Source: Dipteronia dyeriana (lineage: Eukaryota; Streptophyta; Magnoliopsida; Sapindales; Sapindaceae). Taken from it: a DNA stretch of 64,000 bases. The notes under the pieces were generated by a model that did no database searches, was not told the DNA's origin, and was given only the letters and a program-made list of their open reading frames with translations. The position numbers were made by a program, and so were the translations under genes. Below, in pieces: positions 54,276 through 64,000 of the stretch (the first letter of the stretch is position 1; each line of letters begins with the position of its first letter). The stretch lies in contig CM065295.1 of the NCBI GenBank assembly GCA_032871835.1, positions 26,608,501 through 26,672,500 on the forward strand. The letters are read 5' to 3'.

Positions 54276-57200
54276 CTAATTCTTCAACTTGAGAGAAGAG
54301 AGTCGGCAATGAATAGTATCTGTAATGATCTGGGCAACCTCTCGACTAGACTTTCGAGAGCTTTTAAAAATACGACAATTTCGCTCTCTCCAAATAAAAT
54401 AGACGGCAGCCGCAAGATAAAGTTTTTTTGTCACGACGGAGGGGGAGCTCCCATTCCAATGAATGGACACCCAATCAATAAGATCATTCCGGCTAAGATG
54501 ATTCCCAAGACAACCGCATTTATTCAAAAGCTGTGTCCATATGGCTTTGCTAAAAAACACTCAAAGAAAAGGTGAGCATGAGTCTCGACTTGAGAGTTAC
54601 AAAGGACACACGTAATAACAACTTGAGGGTCGTAGCGCTGAACACAATCCAAGGTAGAAAGCCTACCTTTAATAGCCAACCAAAGGATGAAACCCATCCT
54701 CGGGATATTCTGTGGGAACCACACAATATTATACCAAGAAACCAAAGGATGAGGGGTTCTAAGAGACTCCATAGCAGACGCAGCTGAATAAATGCCATTA
54801 GAAGAAGAAAGCCACAGAATTCTATCATCCAAAGTTGAGTTTGGGTTGTAAGAAGGCATACGACTCCGAATTTCAGCAAGGTCAATGGATATAGCAGTAG
54901 GTCATCTCCAATTATCATCAAGAAAATGGCATTAACCTTAGCATTGATAGAGAGTCCAGAATCATAAATAACACGGGAGCTCCATTTCGATCGAATAGGG
55001 CCATCTGGATGCCAATTATCAAAACCATAAGGAAGTTTTCAAGCCATTACCAATGATGTGCTGAATTAAAGGAAGGGCAAAAGGCCTAAGAAGAAGAAGT
55101 TTTCTCATATTCCAAGAACAGATATGAGGAGCCTTCACCTCCCACAAATTGGTACCTTTGAGGAGATAGGCTTTGATCCAAGAAGTCCAAAGATTACTAG
55201 TGCCATAAACCAGAATCCATATGTGTCTAATCATAAGTGCTTTGTTCCACAAAGAGAGGTCCTTGATTTCAAGACCACCCTCTTTCTTTGGAACACAAAT
55301 ATCAGACCAAGCAATCTTAGAGCCTTTGCTGTTCACCTCAACCCCATTCCATAAAAAAACTTTGGAATTTTTTTTCAATGCTCTTCAAGATTCTCTTTGG
55401 AAGATAAATGTGAGATGCCCAAAAGACTTGAATACTAGTTAAAACCGAGATGATAAGTTGAAGACGACCAGCAAAGGAAAGGCACCTATTTAACCAAGAA
55501 GAAAGTCTACTCGAAACCTTATCCACAAGGGGAGAGCAATCACGAAGATTCAACTTTGAAGAGATGATAGGAATTCCCAAATAACGAATTGGAAGAGAGC
55601 TAACCGGGTAACCAAAAAGGTTGATGAGCTGTTGACTAACAGCAACGGGCACACCCGAAATGAAAATGTTGCTCTTAGCATGATTAGTACAAAGTCCTGA
55701 AAGCAAAAAGAACTCATCAAGGGCTGACTTGAGCACAAGAGCTGAATGATATGAACCATGGCAAAGCATAATCAGGTCATCCGCAAAAGAAAGTTGGGAT
55801 AGCTTTAATTTATCACACCTCCAATGATAATTGAAGTTAGGAGTGTCTATAATATGGTTGGCCAAAAGCTTAGAGAGGACCTCCATAGCAATAACAAAGA
55901 GATACGGAGACATAGGGTCCCCTTGCCGAAGGCCCCTCTTTCCGGAGAAGAAACCAGCAAGCTCCCCATTAATAGAGATAGAGAACTTAGGAGTAGTAAG
56001 GCAAGCTTTAATCCAATTAATGACTTTCAAAGGAAAGTGAAATGCAGCAAGAGTGTCAAGCAAGAAGCCCCAATCCACCATATCAAAAGCTTTCATTAAA
56101 TCCACCTTAAGAGCCAACTTTGGCATACCAGCATCCTTGTGATAATCCCTCATAAACTCTTGAACAAGAAGGATGTTATCCCTAATTCTCCTCCCTGCCA
56201 CAAAAGCTGATTGGGAGGTCCGGAAGACAAGGCTTGATTCTATTGGCTATGATCTTAACAATGATCTTGTATAGAGTGTTGCTACAAGCGATTGGTCTAA
56301 AGTCCGTCATCTTAGAGGGATTAGGGACATTGGGGACCAAGGCAAGAATCGTCGCATTGAGCTCCTTAAGAAGAAGACCAGAATGAAAGTACTCTTTAAT
56401 AGCATTAATAACATCATCACCAACTATGTGCCACGTCTTCTTGAAGAAATGAGCATAAAAACCATCGGGACCAGGAGCCTTATTAGGGTGAAGAGAGAAG
56501 CAAGCCTTACGAATCTCATCATTTGTAACTTCTCTACTCATGTAATCATCTTGATCATTGGAGATGTGTTTATCAATAACATTTCTCAAAGAACGAGAGC
56601 CATGTCTAGAAGGCCTTGAGCAACCAAGAATATTTTGAAAGTGACGAATAGCTTCTGATTTGACACGGGTATCTCCTTCAATTAAGGAACCATCTTCACC
56701 AGAAATGGAGAGGATCTTACTCCTATTGCGTCTCTCCTTGATGGCTTTGAAAAAATAAGAGGAATTACGGTCACCAGCCTTGAGCCATTGAACTCTAGAT
56801 TTTTGTCTCAAGAAATCCTCCTCCGTCTGAAGAGCTAGTGTATAAGAACTCATAAGCTCCTTCTCTTGAATTCTTAAGCTTGCATCAAGAGGCTGAAGAT
56901 CAAGATTTCTCTGACATTCAACAAGAGCAGCCTTGGCTTCAATTGATTTAACAGTCACATCCCCCACCGTATTCTTGTTAAGGGATTTTAAAGCCTTCTT
57001 CAAATTCTGGAGCTTAGAGCAAAGCTAAAATTGCATGTTTCCATGAAAATTCTCCTGCCAACAACTCTCAACCAAAGGAAGAAAGTTTTCCCTTTCCGTT
57101 AAAAAATTGAAAATTTTAAAAGGGCAATTCTTCTTATTACCTTGCAACCCAAGTTTAACCAAAGAGGGGTTGTGATCTGAGATGCTAGGAGGAAGAAAAA

Positions 57201-57837
57201 AGGCTTCAGAGTGCTCAAACTTGGCCATCCATTCCTTGTTAACTAGAACTCTATCCAACTTTTTAGAGATGCAGCCATTGCTTCTTTTATTACACCAAGT
57301 ATGGAGGAAACCTGAGAAACGAAGGTCATCTAACTCCACAGACTGAAGACAATTATCAAACTCCTCCATAGCTACTGAAATTTTGGAAGAACCCCCAACC
57401 GATTCTTTCACCCTCCTAGATACATTGAAGTCCCCAACAACAATCCAAGGAGTACCACCATGCTGAAAAACACACATGTTATCCCAAAGAGCTCTTCTAG
57501 CCCTTTCATCATTAGAACCATAAACAAAGGAAATATTAAATTGATCATTACTATCCAAAATACAAGCTAGACAATGAATGATCTAATCCATTTCACTAAT
57601 TTTGCTGATCTTGAGAATCCTAGGATCCCATCCAACCCAAATTCTACCAAGATCATGACTGTTGTAATTGTCTAAAATATCCCAATTTTCAAAAACTGAA
57701 TTGACAACAAGAGGTGTATTGGTCTTTCTCACTCTTGTTTCAACTAAACAAACAAGACTTAGCTTGTGATCCAACAACATCTTCTTAACTTCTAATTGCT
57801 TAGGGGCAGCATTAAGCCAGCAAGCAAAATTAATCAT
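54276..57837 (-). pseudogene. LINE ORF2: endonuclease, reverse transcriptase, zf-RVT region
   Basis: Endonuclease begins MINFACWLNAAPKQLEVKKM and CLVETRVRK, with a TAG after SEMD. It continues NISFVYGSND, GTPWIVVGDFNV and LPPSISDHNP, the endonuclease/exonuclease/phosphatase motifs used to nick the target. A stop lies near 57023. RT follows: DFRPIACSNTLYK, a frame change near 56200, MAGRRIRDNILLVQEF, LKVDLMKAFDMVDW, GLRQGDPMSPYLFVIAMEVL and FADDLIMLCHG with the catalytic Asp pair intact. After another break near 55340-54921, the zf-RVT segment reads GIYSAASAMESL, WYNIVWFPQNIPRMGFILW, CVLCNSQVETHAHLFFEC. The final piece 54560-54276 holds KLYLAAAVYFIWRERNCRIF. The protein would copy its own RNA onto nicked DNA in the nucleus. 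Confidence 0.88.
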
Positions 57838-58210
57838 TGAGAGATAAGGAAGACTTCACCTTAGCCTGAGAGCTACTTTCCATGCCTTTCTTAGCAGCCT
57901 TTGACATCCGTTTCTTCTTCTTCTTCTTACTAGAAGTTTCAGAGGGGCTGGAGAGCCCAATAATAGGGACCCCATCAATATTCTTGATCTTTGTAAGCCA
58001 AAGGAGGTGATCCGGAGAGGCTGTGGCAGGAGAGTCATCTTCACCACACAAATTACCACCATCATCAACAAGAGCTGAAAAATGGTTTGAGGTATCAATG
58101 ACATTTTCCTTAAAAGGATCAGACACATTGGCATCATGGATAGGAGGCTCAATTTCAGAAATACACCTAGAAGTGGCTTCATCACCTTTCATTGTGGCTT
58201 CGGAAAGAGG
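57830..58210 (-). pseudogene. LINE ORF1, C-terminal part
   Basis: Reads LPLSEATMKGDEATSRCISE, then NHFSALVDDGG and a lysine-rich stretch (SSKKKKKKRMSKAAKKG) ending VKSSLSLND, overlapping the ORF2 start by a few bases. The NxFxALxDD-G motif and basic tail are common at the end of plant LINE ORF1. Its upstream part was separated by the Ty3 LTR at 58216; the first residues of the open frame come from that LTR. Confidence 0.7.
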
Positions 58211-58215
58211 CAAAG

Positions 58216-58964
58216 TGATATGAACCTCACCAAGAGCAGTGAGACCCGGAACCAATATATGGTAACGAAGGATCGTTTTCTAACCAAGTTTATAAACAAG
58301 AACGTTATCGGACTGTGACCCGTTACCTATAAGGAGGTAAGAACCAGCGGTATCAAGAAGTTGAAGACGCCACACTCAAGAACAAGAAGAAGATGTGAGT
58401 GATAAGTCAAGTTTTCATAACAAAAAAAAAAGATGAACTCTCACAATTTTTATTCAATTCAAGTCTGTCCAATTACATCCAATTCGTTCCTTTATATACT
58501 AAAACCCTAAACGAAAAGAAAGGCTATAAGCCATCCTAAAAGGAAACAAGATAATTCGGCCATTAAGGCCTTATAATCAGAAGAAAACTAATTTGAGAAA
58601 CTATTGACTTGCTCCCTAATTGGAAAGCTAAATCTGGAAACAAATCAGCCCCTTAATTTGGGAGACAAATCGACTATTATTCTTTGGAAATTAAAAGGGA
58701 ATAAATCAGCCAAAGTTGACTCTTCTCCTAGCTTGTGCCACACACACAAGTCTTCCTTATTCGGCCCAATCAATTGCCTTGATGACATTAATTATGCCTT
58801 GGTCTTCATGTGGGCTTATCTTGGACTTCAACAATTCAAAATCAGCCTAAGTGTCTTGAATTAGGCCATTTAGTGCTTCTTTGAATCTCTTAGCTCTTGC
58901 CCTTGTTATTGGCCCAACCGGAACATGAAATGAATCATTTGATGCAGCTGCCTTGTTCTCATCA
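58216..58964 (-). repeat. 3' LTR of the minus Ty3 element (749 bp)
   Basis: Minus strand starts TGATGAGAACAAGG right after the purine tract AAGAGGGAGGGAA (58977-58965) and ends CATATCA at 58216. Matches 814-1560. The pol tail [18 protein letters not shown] is encoded here, stopping at TAG after QDT. Confidence 0.93.
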
Positions 58965-61900
58965 TTCCCTCCCTCTTGAAAAGGATTTGTCCTTAAATCG
59001 TCGCCTACATCAAAAGGAGACAAATCAGAAACATTGAAGCTTGCACTAACATTGTACTCACCTTGAATATCCAACTTGTATTCGTTGTCATTGATTCTTT
59101 CAATTACTTGAAATGGGTCATCTCCCCTTGGAAGTAGTTTAGAACTCCGCTGGGCTGGGAATCGTTCCTTCCTCATATGCAACCACACCCAATCACTGGG
59201 CTCAAACACAACCTTCTTACGCCCTTTATTTGCTTGATTGGCATATTGCTTAGTTCGTCTCTCTACGTTTTCCCGAGTCTTTTCATAGATATGCTTGACA
59301 AAATCTGTCTTTTTCTTTCCATCCAAGTTAACATGCTCATTCACAGGTAAAGGAATTAAATCCAAAGGAGTCAATGGGTTAAAACCATACACAATTTCAA
59401 AAGGCGAAAAATGAGTTGCAGAATGCACGCTCCTATTATAAGCAAACTCTACATGCGGCAGACAATCCTCCCATGTTTTCAAGTTCTTTTGTATTATAGC
59501 ACGCAACAAGGTAGATAAAGTCCTATTAACTACTTCAGTTTGACCATCAGTTTGTGGATGACAAGTGGTAGAAAATAAAAGTTTAGTGCCTAACTTACCC
59601 CACAAAGTCTTCCAAAAGTAGCTTAAGAACTTAGCATCTCTATCCGAAACAATGGTCTTAGGCATGCCATGCAATCTTACAATTTCTTTGAAAAACAAAT
59701 CAGCAATATGTGATGCATCATCGGTTTTATGACAAGGAATGAAATGTGCCATTTTAGAAAACCTATCAACAACCACATAAATAGAGTCCCTACCCCTTTT
59801 TGACCTAGGCAAACCCAACACAAAATCCATAGAAATATCAATCCAAGGTCCATTAGGTATAGGCAAAGGAGTATACAATCCATGAGGCTTAATCCTAGAC
59901 TTGGCTTGTCTACAAGTAATGCATTTCTCACAGATTCTTTCTACATCACGTTTCATATGAGGCCAAAAAAAATGTTCATGCAAAGTATCTAGTGTCTTAG
60001 CTACACCAAAATGCCCCATCAAACCTCCCCCATGAGCTTCTCTAACAAGCAATTCACGCAAAGAACTCTTAGGCACACATAATTTAGTTTCTCTAAACAA
60101 AAATCCATCATGCCTATAAAATTTACCAAATGCAGCCTTTTCACATGCATTGAACACATTACCAAAATCAGAATCTTCCACATACAACTGTTTAATGTAT
60201 TCAAAACCAAACAATTTAGCATCCAAAGTAGAAAGTAGAACGTACCTTCTTGACAGAGCATCAGCGACCACGTTTTCCTTACCCTTTTTGTACCTGATCA
60301 CATATGGAAACGTTTCAATGAACTCCACCCACTTGGCATGCCGCTTATTTAGCTTGTGTTGCCCCTTTATATGCTTTAAGGACTCATGATCCGTGTGAAT
60401 CACAAATTCTTTTGGCCAAAGGTAGTGTTGCCAAGTTTCCAATGCTCTAATCAAAGCGTACATCTCCTTGTCATAGGTAGGATAATTCAAGGCTGCTCCA
60501 CTTATCTTCTCACTACAATGGGATGACCTTCTTGCATTAGAACAGCTCCAATACCTATTCCTGAAGCATCACACTCAATCTCAAAAGTTTTAGCAAAGTC
60601 AGGCAAAGCAAGCAAAGGTGCATTAGTTATTTTTTCCTTAATCAAGTTAAATGCCTTTTCTTGTTCATTACCCCACTTAAAACCCACATTCTTTTTGATA
60701 ACTTCGGTTAAAGGTGCAGCTACACTACTAAAATCTTTCACAAACCTCCTCAAATAACTAGCCAACCCATGAAAACTTCTCACTTGTCCCATATTGGTAG
60801 GTTTCGGCCACTCCTTAATTGCCTTAAACTTTTCTTCATCAACCCCAATTACCTTAGCACTAACAACAATGCCCAGAAATACAAGTTTATCGGTGCAAAA
60901 GGTGCACTTTCTGAGATTAGCAAACAACTTTTCTATTCTTAAAACTCCTAAAACAAGTTTTAAATGTTCAACATGCTCATCCAAGTTTTTGCTATAAATC
61001 AGAATGTCACCAAAATAAACAACCACAAACTTTCCAACAAAAGCATGCAAAACATGGTTCATTAATCTCATTAAAGTACTTGGTGCATTAGTTAATCCAA
61101 AAGGCATAATTAACCACTCATATAATCCATATTTTGTTTTGAAACAGTTTTCCAATCATCACCTTCCTTCATCCTAATTTGATGATATCCACTTTTAAGA
61201 TCAATTTTAGTAAAAATAATAGAACTATGTAATTCATCAAGCATATCATCTAATCTAGGAATAGGATGTCGATACTTTACAGTGAAATTGTTGATGGCAC
61301 GACAATCAATGCACATCCTCCATGTTCCATCCTTCTTTGGCACAAGCAATACAGGAACCGCACAAGGACTCGTGCTCTCACATACATACCCCTTTTCCAT
61401 GAGCTCACTAACCTGCCTTTGAAGTTCCTTTGTCTCCTCAGGATTACTTCTATATGCTGGTCTATTTGGGATGGGTGCTCCGGGTACAAAGTCAATTTGG
61501 TGCTCAATCCCTCTTATTGGTGGTAAACCAATAGGCATCTCTTCGGGAAACACTTCATCAAAGTCCTGCAATAGAGAAACAACAACACTAGGCAAAGAAG
61601 GGTTAAGTTCATTAGTACTAAAGCAAGCCTCTTTGTACAAAAGTTCAATCATTGGCTGATTTGAAAATAGAGCCTTTTTGACCTCACTCTCCCTTGCATA
61701 AAAACTTACTTGTTTTCTCTCTCTCTTTTTCTCAACAACCACTTTTTCTTTTTTATCTTTTTTTTCTTTTTTTGCTATTTCAGAATCCTTTTCTTTTCTC
61801 TCTCTTTCTTTGGAACTCTCACTCTCACTCTCTTTTTTGACATCTCTCTCTTTTCTTAACCTTACTTGATCTTTATACACTTGTTTTGGGGTTAAAGGTA

Positions 61901-62159
61901 CAAGAGTGATTGATTTTTTATTGAGTACAAAGGAGTATCTATTGGTATACCCATCATGGGTCACATGCCTATCGAACTGCCACGGTCTCCCCAAAAGGAT
62001 ATGGCCCGCATTCATTGGTACCACATCACAAAGGACTTCATCTTTGTACTTTCCAATTGAAAACGTCACCAACACTTGTTTAGTCACCTTGATTTCCCCA
62101 CTATCATTTAACCACTGTAGCTTATATGGTTTTGGATGCCTCAAAGTGGCTAAATTCAA
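58847..62159 (-). pseudogene. Pol of the minus Ty3 element: protease end, RT, RNase H, integrase
   Basis: From high to low: end of protease (LNLATLRHPKPYKLQWLND); a lysine/glutamate-rich linker; RT ([47 protein letters not shown]); a frameshift near 61140; [12 protein letters not shown]; and [11 protein letters not shown], where the first catalytic Asp of YFDD is Gly. RNase H starts [13 protein letters not shown], then a frameshift near 60495. A single 547-codon frame (60490-58847) follows with [25 protein letters not shown] and ADALSRR. It also holds the integrase zinc part ([25 protein letters not shown]), the acids in [19 protein letters not shown] and [12 protein letters not shown], the C-terminal [21 protein letters not shown] and the tail within the LTR. 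Confidence 0.9.
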
Positions 62160-62162
62160 TTT

Positions 62163-63572
62163 CTACACAAAATTAGTGCTAGCCACATTAGTACAACTCC
62201 CCCCATCAATGATCATGCTACATACCTTATCATTAACATGGCAACAGGTATGAAAAATGTTGTCACGTTGTACCTCATCATCTTCCTTGGCTTGAGCACT
62301 AAGAGCTCTTCTCGCCACCAAAAGCTCTCCGTCCACCGGATATTCAATATCACTTGCATCCTCCAAAGGTGGCATGGACTCATTATCAGATTCACCTTCA
62401 GATTCGATCTCACCATCATCCTTCAAAACCATTACTCTCTTGTTTGGGCATTGAGATGCAATATGACCTGCTCCCAGACACTTAAAGCACTTAATGTCAC
62501 GATTTCTAGAAGGTTGAGAATCTGATGTACCTTGTTTTAATGTGCCTCCGACTTTATGATCTCTGGAAGGTTCGGCCTTGGCCTTGAAACTAGGTTGGTC
62601 ATCCCTCTTGTTCCAATTCGGTTTCCATGATGATGAAGAACCCGAATTTTGCCCAACCCGTGTGGAACTCTTTCTCTTCAACTGTTGTTCCACCTTAATT
62701 GCCATGTGTACCATGTCACTCAATTCAACATAATGTTGCAACTCCACCACATTTGCTATGTCTCAGTTTAGTCCACTGAAAAACCTAGCCATAGTAGCCT
62801 CTCGGTCTTCCTCTACATCAGCTCGAATCATGGCTATCTCCATCTCCTTGTAGTAATCTTCAACACACTTAGACCCTTGAGTAAGGGTTTGTAATTTTTG
62901 AAACAAACCCCTATAATAGTGACTCGGAATGAAACGCTTCCTCATGACAGCTTTCATCTCCTCCCAAGTCTCATTAGGTCTTTCTCCATTTCGTCTTCTA
63001 CTCACAATCAATTGATCCCACCAAACGATAGCATAATCAGTAAATTCTATGGCAGCCAACTTTACCTTCTTTAATTCAGAATAGTCATGGCAGTCAAATA
63101 CCAATTCTATTCTTTTCTCCCACTCTAAATAAGCTTCGGGATCAGTTTTACCTTGGAACGTTGGGATTTTCACCTTTATACTACCCAAATTATTATCAGC
63201 CCTCTCTCCATACCTATCTCCTCTATACCCATACCTATCTTCGCTATTCCCATACCTAACTCCTATACCTCCCATTTCACGCCTCAATCTACCAGTACCC
63301 ACATTGGACATGCGATCACCCTCCTCTAGGTCATTCCCATAATCATCTTCATAATCGTCCCTAGGTGGGTTTCTTTCTCTTCGTTCCACATTAGCAACCC
63401 TAATTGGTTGCACCCTTTGTGAACTAGACTACACCTTATCTATCCTATCATGCACCTCACCAATCTTAATCTCCATCCGCTCCATGTTTTTTTGTATGGC
63501 TTTATACAAAAAATTAAGATCTATCGTTTCTGGTGCATCATCAGATAAGTCTCTACTTTTATCACGTGACAT
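62163..63572 (-). pseudogene. Gag and protease start of the minus Ty3 element
   Basis: Starts at the ATG at 63572 (MSRDKSRDLSDD). TAG after IDKV near 63430 (GAG in the left-edge copy). The next part has a YGNSEDRYGYRGDRYGERAD repeat-like region, then VKIPTFQGKTDPEAYLEWE, AIVWWDQL, VMRKRFIPSHYYRGLFQKLQ and FFSGLN, with TGA near 62760 where Arg (CGA) is expected. The nucleocapsid knuckle CFKCLGAGHIASQCPNKR is at about 62485-62435. The protease site IIDGGSCTNVAS (about 62210-62175) has Gly where DSGS is usual, and TAG follows NFV at 62160-62162. Confidence 0.88.
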
Positions 63573-64000
63573 ATTTGAAACCTGCAAAGCAAAAAAATTA
63601 GTAAGCCTCACAAACACTCCCTCACGTGTTTACTCTCAAATATGGTGGCACTCACACTCGTGTTTTCACTCAATTCTTTGGCTTTTACCCTTTGATGAGC
63701 TCACACACTCTTGCCTTTTTCCACTCTTTGTTAACTCTTTCAGTTCTTCCTTTTTTTTTTGACTTATACGGACACTCACAAGAAGTGCAAGAAAAATAGA
63801 AGTAACTAAGCAAAAGGACAAGAATAATGAAGACGAAATTCTTTAGCTATTAATTTTTTTTTTTTGAATATCAATGCACAGAATCAAGATAATGAATAGA
63901 AATAGTTGATATAGGTTCAACTACACGATCCAAAAAAAAATTGTTTTTTTTTACCGACCTTGATCAAGTGGACACAACCAAGCTTTTGTTACTTTTTTTT
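63573..64000 (-). other. 5' leader of the minus Ty3 element (partial)
   Basis: Untranslated leader matching 238-670 of the left-edge copy, with the same T-rich tracts of different lengths. PBS and 5' LTR would follow about 130 bp and more beyond the window. Confidence 0.8.

Larger units (their letters stand above)
54069..58215 (-). mobile_element. L1-type LINE (minus strand), 3' end with poly(A); 5' end cut by a Ty3 element
   Basis: The 3' end on the minus strand is A10 at 54078-54069, next to the interrupted Ty3 integrase. Order from the 5' side: end of ORF1 (58210-57830), endonuclease (57837-57025), RT (57003-55338) and a C-terminal zinc/RNase-H-like region (about 54921-54276), then a 3' UTR of about 200 bp. 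The element at 58216 inserted in ORF1, so the 5' part should continue beyond the window. It is dead, with several stops. It inserted after the + Ty3 element and before the minus one. Confidence 0.9.
58216..64000 (-). mobile_element. Ty3/gypsy element (-), CRM/chromovirus-like; 5' end beyond the window
   Basis: Minus-strand order: leader (64000-63573), gag (63572-62180), protease, RT, RNase H and integrase (to about 58870), PPT (58977-58965) and 3' LTR (58964-58216). The pol frame crosses the PPT and ends inside the LTR. The 5' LTR lies right of base 64000; its sequence can be judged from the left-edge copy. It inserted into LINE ORF1; CAAAG (58211-58215) should be the target duplication. The internal region carries at least three stops and two frameshifts plus an RT active-site change. 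Confidence 0.93.

Overview
This is nuclear DNA from a flowering plant, probably a eudicot. It is AT-rich, its genes are split by GT-AG introns, and most of it is LTR retrotransposon sequence, often one element inside another. Species cannot be told from the window. Two host genes are supported. The first is a Golgi alpha-mannosidase II (GMII) on the + strand: four exons at 10462-11034, 11401-11550, 11807-11839 and 34038-36776, coding for 1164 residues. The second is an NRT1/PTR family (NPF) transporter on the - strand: four exons between 39982 and 37446, coding for 554 residues. The two genes converge, with 669 bp between their stop codons.

Left part (1-10461). The window opens inside a minus-strand Ty3/gypsy element: start of gag, 5' leader, primer-binding site and 5' LTR (1-1560). 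This element sits in the 5' LTR of a copia-type, Sirevirus-like element without pol (1561-6650). That element in turn interrupts a long copia LTR (6651-8048), which abuts a minisatellite of about twelve 96-bp units (8049-9209). The GMII promoter region follows.

Middle (10462-42133). GMII intron 3 is 22,198 bp. It holds a Tat-like Ty3 element (11932-21999), a decayed LINE fragment (about 22720-23520), and a small-LTR copia element (23555-32867) with a second copia element (28671-32741) in its 5' LTR. All three LTR elements lie antisense to GMII. The Tat-like element carries an extra opposite-strand ORF, which is therefore sense to GMII. The GMII reading frame is intact across the spliced exons, so the gene is probably functional. 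NPF follows, with a TATA-like box and two G-boxes upstream of its start.

Right part (42134-64000). This is a deep nest. An Athila-like LTR in + orientation is split by an inverted solo LTR of the same family, which is itself split by a complete 2080-bp copia solo LTR with a perfect 5-bp target duplication (TATGG). After the Athila-like primer site and the start of gag come a Ty3 element in + orientation (47965-54068), an L1-type LINE in - orientation (54069-58215), and a second Ty3 element in - orientation (58216-64000) of the same family as the one at the left edge. All retrotransposon coding regions seen in full carry stops or frameshifts. I found no tRNA or rRNA genes, CRISPR arrays or bacterial-type features. 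I did not find a clearly new biological system; the strongest leads are the TE-filled GMII intron with the sense-oriented extra ORF, the minisatellite, the inverted LTR pair, and the altered ExxER motif of the NPF protein.
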